From contig JALSYJ010000312.1 in assembly GCA_027071965.1 (NCBI GenBank), positions 1 to 7,285 on the forward strand: a DNA stretch of 7,285 nt, given 5' to 3'. This document shows positions 1 to 6,104 of the stretch, in pieces. Source of the stretch: Robiginitomaculum sp. Lineage in GTDB: Bacteria > Pseudomonadota > Alphaproteobacteria > Caulobacterales > Maricaulaceae. Within the stretch, counting starts at the first letter, position 1. Each line of letters opens with the position of its first letter. Position numbers and translations under genes: made by a program. The notes under the pieces are model-generated. The model saw only the letters and a program-made list of their open reading frames with translations, made no database searches and had not been told where the DNA came from.

Positions 1-3
1 CTC

Positions 4-768
4 CTAACCAAATGCATCACCAAGATACACCCGTCGTACATCGGGATTGGTTAAAATCTCGTCTGGATTTCCTTCAAAAAGCACTTCACCTTCAAAAATA
101 ATTGAAGCCCGATCTACAATTTCCAATGTTTCTCTTACATTGTGATCCGTAATCAGGATTCCAATGCCTCTTCCGGATAAAAATCTTATCAGTTCCCGGA
201 TATCGGCAATCGCCAGAGGATCAATACCGGCAAATGGTTCATCCAGCAAAATAAATGCCGGGCGTGTGGCCAATGCTCTGGCGATCTCAACCCGCCTGCG
301 CTCACCACCGGAAAGAGACAAGGCAGGTGCCTTGGCTAAATGTGCAATGTGCAACTCATCAAGCAATTGATCCACGCGCTGTTTGCGTAAATCCTTATTT
401 TTTTCAACAACCTCAACAACACCCATTACGTTTTGTTCTACGCTTAAACCTCTGAAAATTGAGGCTTCCTGAGGCAGGTACCCAACCCCAAGGCGGGCGC
501 GCTGATACATTGGCAGGCGGGTTATATCTTGTTCATCGAGGAGTATTTTGCCGGAATTTGCGCTAATCAATCCGGTAATCATATAAAAACAAGTTGTTTT
601 TCCGGCACCATTTGGGCCGAGCAGCCCCACAACCTCACCCTGTTTTAAGGCAATATCCACCCCCTTGACCACTCTTCTCCGGCCAAAAGATTTGCAAAGC
701 TGCCTTGCCACAAGCCCCTCGGATATGGCTTTAACCTTGCTGGTTTCAACACTCATCGACTGATTCAT
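4..768 (-). CDS. lptB: LPS export ABC transporter ATP-binding protein LptB
   Basis: Cytoplasmic ATPase that, in the known Lpt system, pairs with LptF and LptG to extract lipopolysaccharide from the inner membrane and push it along the LptC-LptA bridge. All ABC motifs are intact (numbering from the chosen start): Walker A GPNGAGKT at 51-58, Q-loop Gln100, signature LSGGE at 152-156, Walker B ILLDEP at 173-178 with catalytic Glu177, D-loop GIDP at 181-184 and switch His209. The length of 254 aa is normal for LptB, and the LptB-type reading LSGGERRRVEIARAL separates it from generic ABC ATPases. Three in-frame ATGs lie at the 5' end (starting at 774, 768 and 756). The second is preferred because AAGG lies 7 nt before it, whereas that AAGG almost touches the first ATG. 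It is the last gene of lptC-lptA-lptB here, about 65 nt after lptA. Its TAG stop overlaps an AGGAG at the window edge. Confidence 0.96.
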   Translation of the reverse strand: MNQSMSVETSKVKAISEGLVARQLCKSFGRRRVVKGVDIALKQGEVVGLLGPNGAGKTTCFYMITGLISANSGKILLDEQDITRLPMYQRARLGVGYLPQEASIFRGLSVEQNVMGVVEVVEKNKDLRKQRVDQLLDELHIAHLAKAPALSLSGGERRRVEIARALATRPAFILLDEPFAGIDPLAIADIRELIRFLSGRGIGILITDHNVRETLEIVDRASIIFEGEVLFEGNPDEILTNPDVRRVYLGDAFG

Positions 769-833
769 CAACATGCCTTACATTTTATCCAAAGGTCATT
801 CATCTGATGAACTTAACCTGATTGTTACGCAAA

Positions 834-1373
834 TCAGCTCTTGCCTTTTGGTGGAAAGAATACCGAACGCACCCTGTTCGTGGATCTGCGGCCCTTGGTT
901 TTCGCTTCAAAAGAAGCTTCTCCGGTTTTGATGTGGATGGTCAACTTGCTACTTCGTATCACATTGCCATCCTGAGTAACCACCACATCGCCGGTAAGGG
1001 CGATCGTATCTGTGACAACCTGATAAACCGCCTTATCACCTCGCGCCACTTCACCAGGGGTAGTGTAAAACACATTACCAAGGGCGGTAATTGTCTGAAT
1101 ATCCCCCCATGATGCGCTTAATGCCCCGTCGGTTCTACTGGCTTCACCTTTGGCAAATTGCACTTCAATACGATCAGCCTGCAGTCTGGAATCACCCTGA
1201 AGAACATCCACATGGCCGCTATATATAGCAATGTTCTTTGCGTCGATAACCTCCAACTCGTCGGCACTAATATCAACCGGGCCGCCAGATGATGACAATT
1301 GCGCACTGGCTACACCCGTCAGCAGCAGAAAAAACAAGGCCGCAAACAGTCCAGTCATCAACTTGTTATTCAT
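834..1373 (-). CDS. lptA: LPS export periplasmic protein LptA (OstA-like)
   Basis: Periplasmic protein of the LptA/OstA family, expected to form the beta-jellyroll bridge that carries lipopolysaccharide between LptC and LptD. From the chosen start it has 179 aa. A clear Sec signal peptide comes first (Lys at 4, hydrophobic core about 6-20, VASA ending at 24, predicted cleavage before Gln25). The OstA-like domain covers about 32-152, beginning PVDISADELEVIDAKN, with alternating beta-strand patterns. It ends with RVRSVFFPPK, which resembles alphaproteobacterial LptA tails. Start candidates stack as ATG ATG GTG ATG (from 1382, 1379, 1376 and 1373). AAGGA sits directly on the first ATG but 8 nt before the last, so the last is chosen. 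That leaves an ATGAATAA overlap of 8 nt with lptC, implying translational coupling. Assignment rests on the signal peptide, the domain pattern and its place between lptC and lptB. Confidence 0.9.
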   Translation of the reverse strand: MNNKLMTGLFAALFFLLLTGVASAQLSSSGGPVDISADELEVIDAKNIAIYSGHVDVLQGDSRLQADRIEVQFAKGEASRTDGALSASWGDIQTITALGNVFYTTPGEVARGDKAVYQVVTDTIALTGDVVVTQDGNVIRSSKLTIHIKTGEASFEAKTKGRRSTNRVRSVFFPPKGKS

Positions 1374-2040
1374 CACCATCATCCTTTTTTTTACTATTCA
1401 TTGGTATTGAGGTCGTGACACGACCGCGAAATACGACCCGCTCACCGCCATTTAAGATTTCGTACCCGTCGGCTTTGATATCGCCCATCGGCCCGGTTCC
1501 CTCTACGGCTTCCTCGCCAACAATCCGATCCTTTTTTATATCAATTTTTGCCGTGCTGGTATCAAATACAAACCCGCCAGATGTTTGTAATTGCACCTCA
1601 TCAAATAACTCCAGTGTTTTATTCTGGTCATCATAGACGCCGCGGGCAGCAGTGACATTAGGGTCATCCCCCCGTCCCAGTTGCGGACGTACCAGCTCGG
1701 TAATCGTCTCTTCTTCTGACAGGGTAGCTGCGGTTTCTGCCTTTACCACATATTGCCCATTGGATTCATCACGGCCAGTATATACCGGATTTACGATTAG
1801 CATTTTACCCGGATCAATATCCTGTACCTGCGCTACAGGGGGCGCAGGCTCTGGGTTTTTGGTATTATATATTACATAGCTGGCAACAAGGCCGATAATA
1901 CTAAGTGCAGCAGACACGAAAGTCACACGCAATATCCTGACCACAACTGAGCGCCGACGAGCCGACGTCAGGGTCAAGCGCCTGGAAGGCTCCCAGCCAT
2001 TTGAAGCTGTATTTACCTGCAATGCCGTATCCATACTCAT
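1366..2040 (-). CDS. lptC: LPS export inner-membrane protein LptC
   Basis: Bitopic inner-membrane protein of the LptC family, which receives lipopolysaccharide from LptB2FG and passes it to LptA. From the chosen start it has 224 aa. A basic cytoplasmic N-terminus (Arg-rich at about 19-38) leads into one transmembrane helix at about 39-58. A Pro-rich linker (NPEPAPP) follows, then a periplasmic beta-rich domain from about 80 to 210. It ends in a charged tail (KKKDDGDE), which is also where the lptA start overlaps. A GTG six bases upstream (2044-2046) extends the frame, but it overlaps the AAAGG ribosome-binding site. The ATG at 2038-2040 has that site 5 nt upstream and is preferred. A third ATG at 2032-2034 is possible. 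About 120 nt separate it from rnd, so it may have its own promoter, though I see no convincing one. Confidence 0.9.
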   Translation of the reverse strand: MSMDTALQVNTASNGWEPSRRLTLTSARRRSVVVRILRVTFVSAALSIIGLVASYVIYNTKNPEPAPPVAQVQDIDPGKMLIVNPVYTGRDESNGQYVVKAETAATLSEEETITELVRPQLGRGDDPNVTAARGVYDDQNKTLELFDEVQLQTSGGFVFDTSTAKIDIKKDRIVGEEAVEGTGPMGDIKADGYEILNGGERVVFRGRVTTSIPMNSKKKDDGDE

Positions 2041-2161
2041 AAGCACCTTTGTGATTCAAATACTCTTACCATACAGGAAAGATTTTGCCAGAAGAACCAT
2101 TACAAGACCATGGTTGCGGCTAAATCATGACGAAAATAAGTATCTATGAATTAAATCAGGA

Positions 2162-2776
2162 TCAGCGATGAGCAAAAACATCGGTCTCTGCCCAACCAGC
2201 CAGATCAAGCATGGCACGAACCGGAAGAAAATCAAAACAGGCTTGCGCAAGCTCTAATCTACCTTCTCTGGCTAGCATTCCATCCAGCTTGTCCCGTAAC
2301 TCGTGCAAAAACAACACGTCTGACGCGGCATAGTTTTGTTGAGCTGTCGAAAGTTCCACAGCCCCCCAATCAGAACTTTGCTGCTGTTTTGATAATTCAC
2401 GTCCCGCAAGTTCGCGCACCAGATCCTTTAACCCGTGCCGGTCTGTGTAGGTGCGCACCAGCTTTGAAGCAATTTTGGTGCAATAAATTGGCGTCATCAT
2501 CACACCAAGATACTTTTGCACCATCGCCACATCAAACCTGGCAAAATGTAGGATTTTTACAATTGAAGGATCAGCAAGCAATGCCTTTAAGTTTGGGCAA
2601 TCATAGGTGTCGCGATCCAATTGCACCAGATGGGCATCACCGTCACCTGCTGATAATTGCACTATGCAAAGCTTATCCCGCTGTAGACTTAAGCCCATGG
2701 TTTCAGTGTCTATGGCCACCCCATTGGTAAATTCTATCCCTGTCGGCAGGTCATTCTTGTGTAGCGTTATGCTCAT
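2162..2776 (-). CDS. rnd: Short RNase D-type 3'-5' exoribonuclease
   Basis: DEDDy-family 3'-5' exonuclease, expected to trim the 3' ends of structured RNAs such as tRNA precursors using two metal ions. The 204 residues cover essentially only the exonuclease domain. Exo I is AIDTETMGL with Asp23 and Glu25, Exo II is HFARFD ending in Asp82, and Exo III is YAASD with Tyr149 and Asp153, giving the full DEDDy set. The HRDC domains of E. coli RNase D (about 375 aa) are absent; short forms of this kind are known in alphaproteobacteria, so this is not a truncation. The ATG start gives the normal family N-terminus. The AAGG before it is only 2 nt away, an unusually tight and weak ribosome-binding site that also lies in a predicted hairpin. 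It sits upstream of lptC on the same strand, and about 100 nt separate it from the methyltransferase gene. Confidence 0.92.
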   Translation of the reverse strand: MSITLHKNDLPTGIEFTNGVAIDTETMGLSLQRDKLCIVQLSAGDGDAHLVQLDRDTYDCPNLKALLADPSIVKILHFARFDVAMVQKYLGVMMTPIYCTKIASKLVRTYTDRHGLKDLVRELAGRELSKQQQSSDWGAVELSTAQQNYAASDVLFLHELRDKLDGMLAREGRLELAQACFDFLPVRAMLDLAGWAETDVFAHR

Positions 2777-2828
2777 GGCCTTGTCTCATCTGTTTGACTT
2801 CACCATTGCTTGTAAAGGTACAAGGCCA
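2774..2828 (-). promoter_or_regulatory. Predicted hairpin covering the rnd ribosome-binding site
   Basis: On the minus strand TGGCCTTGT (2828 down to 2820) is complementary over 9 bp to ACAAGGCCA (2784 down to 2776). The second arm contains the only AAGG before rnd and the A of its ATG. The loop is 35 nt. Part of the first arm, CTTGT, can instead pair with a nearby ACAAG (2813-2809) as a 5-bp hairpin with a 6-nt loop, which would leave the start free. The pairing is seen in the sequence; a regulatory role is inferred. Confidence 0.35.
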
Positions 2829-2876
2829 AGGCCGCAACCAGCAGAAACATACGAAGCAGGTATGGATAAGGCCGCT

Positions 2877-3527
2877 TTATGGTTTGCGCGCCATATACAT
2901 GCAGATGGTTCCGGTAAGGGTGGAAATTCTGCGAGTTTCCCTGATATCCATAAAACCGGCCTTGGCAAGTAAAACCGGCAGAATTCCCCGGGCATTTGGT
3001 GTGGTGTCGCGCACCCCGTCGATCAACTGAACCGTTATTCGGAACAAGAATTTCATCAACAGGGATTTTTGCAGACCATAATCGGCAATATGAATTTCAC
3101 CATTTTTTGGGAGTTTTTTATAAGCAAGATCAATAATACGTCGTTTCTCATCTAACGGAACCTGATGAAAAACCAGACTGGAAATAATTTTGTTCACTGA
3201 TTTATCCGCAAGTAAATCAGTAGAAAAAAACCCGGTTTCAAACTGTGCACAAATTCCGGCTTTGCCTGCTTTTATTCTGGCTCTTTTGACAATGTCGGCA
3301 TCTGGGTCGATCCCGATATAACTGGTTTTTGGTGAACTTCGCAGCAAGTCCACAGCCAAGGAGCCTGTGCCTGAACCCACATCTATAATGCTGTCTGATG
3401 GCTGCGCTGATATCTGATTCACAAACTCGTGGCGCCAGATATGTTCACGGGTAAGTCTTAAAATCGCCCAGTCATATAACGGGCTAAGTGCTGCAAAACC
3501 CAATGCCGGTGTAAACTCTTTTTCCAT
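2877..3527 (-). CDS. Class I SAM-dependent methyltransferase, substrate unknown
   Basis: A 216-residue single-domain protein with the Rossmann-like methyltransferase fold. Motif I is IIDVGSGTG at 47-55, which binds S-adenosylmethionine. The acidic motif II is YIGIDPD at 70-76, where an Asp should hold the ribose hydroxyls. A motif IV-like SLVFHQVP lies at 117-124 and a late strand at EIHIADYG. The overall pattern is like UbiE/Methyltransf_11 enzymes, but nothing identifies the substrate. A basic hydrophobic segment at 154-169 could aid membrane contact. The start is well set by AGGAG about 6 nt before the ATG at 3525-3527. The frame stays open upstream to 3698, but that extension is translated repeat sequence (it encodes PLLLKM twice), so it is excluded. 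It is the first gene of the minus-strand run leading to rnd and the lpt genes; a link to envelope lipid metabolism is possible but unsupported. Confidence 0.85.
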   Translation of the reverse strand: MEKEFTPALGFAALSPLYDWAILRLTREHIWRHEFVNQISAQPSDSIIDVGSGTGSLAVDLLRSSPKTSYIGIDPDADIVKRARIKAGKAGICAQFETGFFSTDLLADKSVNKIISSLVFHQVPLDEKRRIIDLAYKKLPKNGEIHIADYGLQKSLLMKFLFRITVQLIDGVRDTTPNARGILPVLLAKAGFMDIRETRRISTLTGTICMYMARKP

Positions 3528-3553
3528 GCTGACTCCTGATAATGTAATACAGA

Positions 3554-3597
3554 GCATTTTTAGCAAAAGTGGGAACCGGTTTTGCGGCCAAAAATGC
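3554..3597. repeat. Intergenic palindromic repeat, copy 1 (compact)
   Basis: A 44-bp imperfect palindrome. The outer arms GCATTTTT (3554-3561) and AAAAATGC (3590-3597) match perfectly. The inner arms GCAAAA (3563-3568) and TTTTGC (3580-3585) flank an 11-nt centre containing GGGAACCGG. The first 20 bases recur exactly at 3614-3633. From memory, AAAGTGGGAACCGGTTTTGCG-like palindromes are common between genes in rhizobial and Brucella-like genomes, which would make this a REP-like dispersed element. No similarity search was possible. It begins 27 bp upstream of the methyltransferase start, so it probably lies in that gene's leader or promoter. Confidence 0.7.
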
Positions 3598-3613
3598 GAC
3601 AAAATAAAGGTTT

Positions 3614-3695
3614 GCATTTTTAGCAAAAGTGGGGAGTTCTTTTTATGCCCTATCGCTTCGCTGCTTGAGGACGGGTTCTTGCGGTTCAAAAATGC
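3614..3695. repeat. Intergenic palindromic repeat, copy 2 (expanded centre)
   Basis: The first 20 bases, GCATTTTTAGCAAAAGTGGG (3614-3633), are identical to copy 1, starting exactly 60 bp later. The matching right arm lies farther off: GGGTTCTTGCGG at 3673-3684 and AAAAATGC at 3688-3695 resemble the right half of copy 1 (GGTTTTGCGG then AAAAATGC). About 39 nt of other sequence (3634-3672) separates the halves. This suggests a copy with an inserted or diverged centre. The left-half identity is certain; the right-half match is my alignment by eye. Confidence 0.55.
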
Positions 3696-3842
3696 CATAG
3701 AACAAGGATTAGAGTATTCTTAGGAAAATGCTTGAACGCAGCGGCTACTTGAGCGCGGGTGTTTGCGCTGTGAAAATTTACTCTGATACCGGGATAATTT
3801 GCCGCATGTGCAATTGCGCTTATTCGAAAGACAGTAAGCGGC

Positions 3843-3923
3843 ATGCTCCGATTACGAAAATACTGGATTTATGCAGGCGTGTTTATTGCAGCCATATTGG
3901 CAGCAGCAGCTTTAATTGTGTAA
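3843..3923 (+). CDS. Possible 26-residue single-pass membrane peptide
   Basis: A short ORF of 26 codons plus TAA. The N-terminus is MLRLRKYW (three basic residues), followed by an uninterrupted hydrophobic run to the end, including GVFIAAILAAAALIV. That is the layout of a small bitopic membrane peptide with its N-terminus inside. The region upstream has only a weak AAGCGG near the ATG, and no clear promoter is visible. It runs toward the 3' end of the minus-strand gene at 3940-4470 without overlapping it. A chance ORF or a fragment of a decayed membrane gene is just as possible. Confidence 0.22.
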   Translation: MLRLRKYWIYAGVFIAAILAAAALIV

Positions 3924-3939
3924 GCATGCCTGAAACAAA

Positions 3940-4470
3940 TTACGCTGCACAAGTCTCGCCATTATAACCGTCGATCTGCGGCGGTATTGCAACTGGAAAC
4001 AAGACCAGGCGCACATCGGCAAATAAATCAGCAGCCTCGCTCCAGATCCGGCTTTGTTCTGTTGCCGAGCTGGCGGCCCGCAAATCTGCCAATTGCCTAT
4101 CAGCATCTGCAGCCATGCCGCGAAAAATACAGGCAAGATCAGCAGGGCCATCATTATCATCAATATAGCTGGCTGCCTCTTTGGCAAGTCTGGCAAATTT
4201 TTCAAAGGCAATACCGGTTTCATCACTTATCATTGCTGTGCCCTTTGAGTTCTGGGCTGTGGCTTGTTGCTTAGCCCTTATCACCAGCAGATCACTTAAA
4301 GTCAGTATTGGTGCAAAGGCCGGGTTGTTGCCATCGCCCACCTCCACAGCCGCAGGAGTAGATAAATCCACCACTGAAGGGTCAATTTTATTTGACGGGG
4401 GAGCAGAAGAAAAAAACCAGAGCGATGCAATAAAAACCGCGGCGATTATGATCCAGATGATCTTTTGCAT
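3940..4470 (-). CDS. Hypothetical membrane-anchored or exported protein
   Basis: I do not recognise this 176-residue protein. Residues 1-21 (MQKIIWIIIA onward) are a strong hydrophobic segment after a single Lys, fitting an uncleaved membrane anchor or signal peptide. A flexible stretch rich in Pro, Ser and Asn follows (about 22-55), then a mainly helical, Ala-rich and charged domain (about 58-155). Only two Cys are present (114 and 174), which could form a disulfide in the periplasm. The ATG at 4468-4470 has AGG about 9 nt upstream. Codon use looks like the neighbours and the frame is clean, supporting a real gene. It is transcribed away from pgi across a 65-bp spacer and lies 412 bp upstream of the methyltransferase, so co-transcription with the lpt side is uncertain. 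No function is proposed. Confidence 0.7.
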   Translation of the reverse strand: MQKIIWIIIAAVFIASLWFFSSAPPSNKIDPSVVDLSTPAAVEVGDGNNPAFAPILTLSDLLVIRAKQQATAQNSKGTAMISDETGIAFEKFARLAKEAASYIDDNDGPADLACIFRGMAADADRQLADLRAASSATEQSRIWSEAADLFADVRLVLFPVAIPPQIDGYNGETCAA

Positions 4471-4535
4471 AAGATTGACCTGTTTGATGTCGGCTTTTGG
4501 CTTGATCCTTTGCGCCTTGTGAGGTTCAAAGGGTT
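4471..4535. promoter_or_regulatory. Divergent intergenic spacer, probable promoters both ways
   Basis: This 65-bp spacer separates the start of the minus-strand hypothetical gene from the start of pgi, so any local promoters for both must lie here or extend into the coding regions. Toward pgi there is a TTGACC at 4475-4480 that could be a -35 box, but no good -10 follows at 16-18 bp. pgi has GAGG at 4521-4524 (11 nt before the ATG) and AAAGGG only 2 nt before it. No operator palindrome stands out. Confidence 0.4.
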
Positions 4536-6104
4536 ATGGAACGCTACAACACATTACCAGACCTTGCCAAGGCCGCTGCCAACTTACAAGAAACAAGCTT
4601 TCGGGATTTATTTGCCAATGATCCTGATCGTGTGCACCGCTTTAGCCTGTCTCTGCCGTGCATACATGCAGATTTTTCCAGACAAAAAATAGACAGGCAG
4701 GTTCTTGATCTGTTGTGTGAATTTGCTGAACAACGACAGGTGGCCAGTTTTTTACAGCAAATGGCAGAAGGAAAAACCGTCAATTCTTCGCAAAACCGGG
4801 CAGCCTTGCATATGGCGGCGCGCGGACACAGTAATGATCTGCCACGGCAGGTTGATCCTGAAAACTGGGAAAGCGCAAGTCAGCGCATAACAGATTTTGT
4901 CAGCGGCCTTGATAATGGGACAATTACCGGAGCCGATAACCGGCAGATTTCCACCATAGTGCATATTGGCATTGGCGGCTCTGAACTAGGGCCAAAAACC
5001 GTTTACACGGCACTGAAGCGTTCGGCCCGACAGGCAATAAAACTTCGCTTTGTGGCCAATCTGGATCCGGCATGTATCAATGATGCCCTGAGCGGCCTTG
5101 ATCCGGCAGCAACCCTGATCATGGTGGTATCAAAATCATTTACCACTCTTGAAACACTGGCCAATGCTAAAATAGCCCAAAGCTGGCTGCAGCAGCATAT
5201 TGGCAAACCTGCAGGGCATGAGCAAATATTTGCTGTTACCAATAACCGTGAAAAAGCCATCAGTTTTGGTGTGCCGGAGCATCAGGTGTTCGATCTGCCG
5301 GAAGCAATCGGTGGCCGATTTTCCCTTTGGTCATCAGTGGGGGTGTCGCTTGCTGCGGCTCTTGGTGTCAAAACATGGCAGCAATTGCTGGACGGAGCCA
5401 GAGCCATGGACAGGCATGTATTACAGGCACCGGCCAGAGAAAACATGCCAATGCTCTCGGCATTGATCAGTTTTTGGAATTTGAATTTTCTAAAACTTCC
5501 CGGAAGGGCGATCATTCCCTATTCAGAACGACTCGCTCCTTTGGTTTCGTGGGCACAGCAATTGCTAATGGAAAGCAATGGCAAAAGCGTACAAAGTGAT
5601 GGCAGCCCGGCGGCCCTTTGTCCTGCACCAATTGTCTTTGGCGATGCTGGAACCAATGCTCAACACGCGGTTTTTCAAGCCTTGCATCAGGGAAAAACCC
5701 CAATACCGGTAGACTTGATCGCAGTCTTGCGCGATAGGGAAAACAATCTGGAACAACATAGGCAGGTGCTGGCTAATATGCTGGGACAGGCCAGTGCGCT
5801 AATGGTGGGCAGGGACAGTGAGGATCCGCAACAGCACTTTGCAGGAAACCGTCCTTCAACTACTGTTTTGCTTGATGATTTATCTGCTTTCGCCTTAGGA
5901 AAGCTGCTGGCATTTTATGAGCATGAGACCGTGATTCTGGCACATTTATGTGCCATCAATCCGTTTGATCAATGGGGAGTTGAATTGGGCAAAAGTCTGG
6001 CTGCTACAATTGAACAGCGCTTATCGGGAGCGGAAGAACCAAAACTTGATATAGCTACTGAGGCCGTGCTCCAAAGAATAAAGGCAAAACAAAGCAATGA
6101 GTAA
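4536..6104 (+). CDS. pgi: Glucose-6-phosphate isomerase
   Basis: Cytoplasmic enzyme interconverting glucose 6-phosphate and fructose 6-phosphate, linking glycolysis or gluconeogenesis with the pentose phosphate and Entner-Doudoroff routes. The 522 aa match the bacterial PGI family (E. coli about 549 aa). Both family signatures are present: DLPEAIGGRFSLWSSVG at 253-269 and the C-terminal INPFDQWGVELGK ending at Lys486. The sugar-phosphate loop SKSFTTLET lies at 199-207, after the conserved HIGIGGSELGP at 143-153. Catalytic residues by family alignment are Glu346 (MESNGK), His377 (GTNAQHAVF) and Lys486. The ATG start gives a normal N-terminus, but its closest ribosome-binding sites are badly spaced (GAGG at 11 nt, AAAGGG at 2 nt). 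The last 8 nt overlap the hisS start, so the two genes are probably one transcript. Confidence 0.97.
   Translation: MERYNTLPDLAKAAANLQETSFRDLFANDPDRVHRFSLSLPCIHADFSRQKIDRQVLDLLCEFAEQRQVASFLQQMAEGKTVNSSQNRAALHMAARGHSNDLPRQVDPENWESASQRITDFVSGLDNGTITGADNRQISTIVHIGIGGSELGPKTVYTALKRSARQAIKLRFVANLDPACINDALSGLDPAATLIMVVSKSFTTLETLANAKIAQSWLQQHIGKPAGHEQIFAVTNNREKAISFGVPEHQVFDLPEAIGGRFSLWSSVGVSLAAALGVKTWQQLLDGARAMDRHVLQAPARENMPMLSALISFWNLNFLKLPGRAIIPYSERLAPLVSWAQQLLMESNGKSVQSDGSPAALCPAPIVFGDAGTNAQHAVFQALHQGKTPIPVDLIAVLRDRENNLEQHRQVLANMLGQASALMVGRDSEDPQQHFAGNRPSTTVLLDDLSAFALGKLLAFYEHETVILAHLCAINPFDQWGVELGKSLAATIEQRLSGAEEPKLDIATEAVLQRIKAKQSNE

Larger units (their letters stand above)
3528..3939. other. 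412-bp intergenic region with palindromic repeats
   Basis: This stretch lies between the methyltransferase start and the stop of the unknown membrane protein gene, both on the minus strand. From left to right it holds the methyltransferase ribosome-binding site, a compact palindromic repeat (3554-3597), a related expanded copy (3614-3695), a small inverted repeat AGCGC/GCGCT (3752-3756 and 3765-3769, loop 8 nt), and a possible 26-residue membrane peptide ORF (3843-3923). I see no tRNA, no intrinsic terminator with a T-run, and no strong promoter. Confidence 0.6.

Noticed and set aside
2095..2115. Inverted repeat AACCAT/ATGGTT downstream of rnd as a terminator
   Set aside because: The stem is only 6 bp with a 9-nt loop and no T-run follows on the minus strand, so it does not qualify as an intrinsic terminator.
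3571..3648. CRISPR array from the repeated 20-mer
   Set aside because: There are only two copies, each part of a palindrome rather than a repeat-spacer pattern, and no cas gene is nearby.
3528..3698. N-terminal extension of the methyltransferase frame by 57 codons
   Set aside because: It is translated repeat DNA, with PLLLKM appearing twice, and the ATG at 3525-3527 has a strong AGGAG site and gives a normal family N-terminus.
3887..3907. Hairpin around GCCATATTGGC as a terminator for the 3940-4470 gene
   Set aside because: The stem is about 4 bp plus 2 bp across a mismatch and lacks a following T-run on the minus strand.
3728..3967. Plus-strand 79-codon ORF
   Set aside because: It is Cys-rich with no recognisable domain, overlaps the end of the minus-strand gene at 3940-4470, and has no good ribosome-binding site. 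It looks like a chance frame.
4475..4503. Sigma-70 promoter for pgi built on TTGACC
   Set aside because: The -35 match is fair, but the sequence 16-18 bp later (around TGGCTT) is a poor -10, so I do not call it as a defined promoter.
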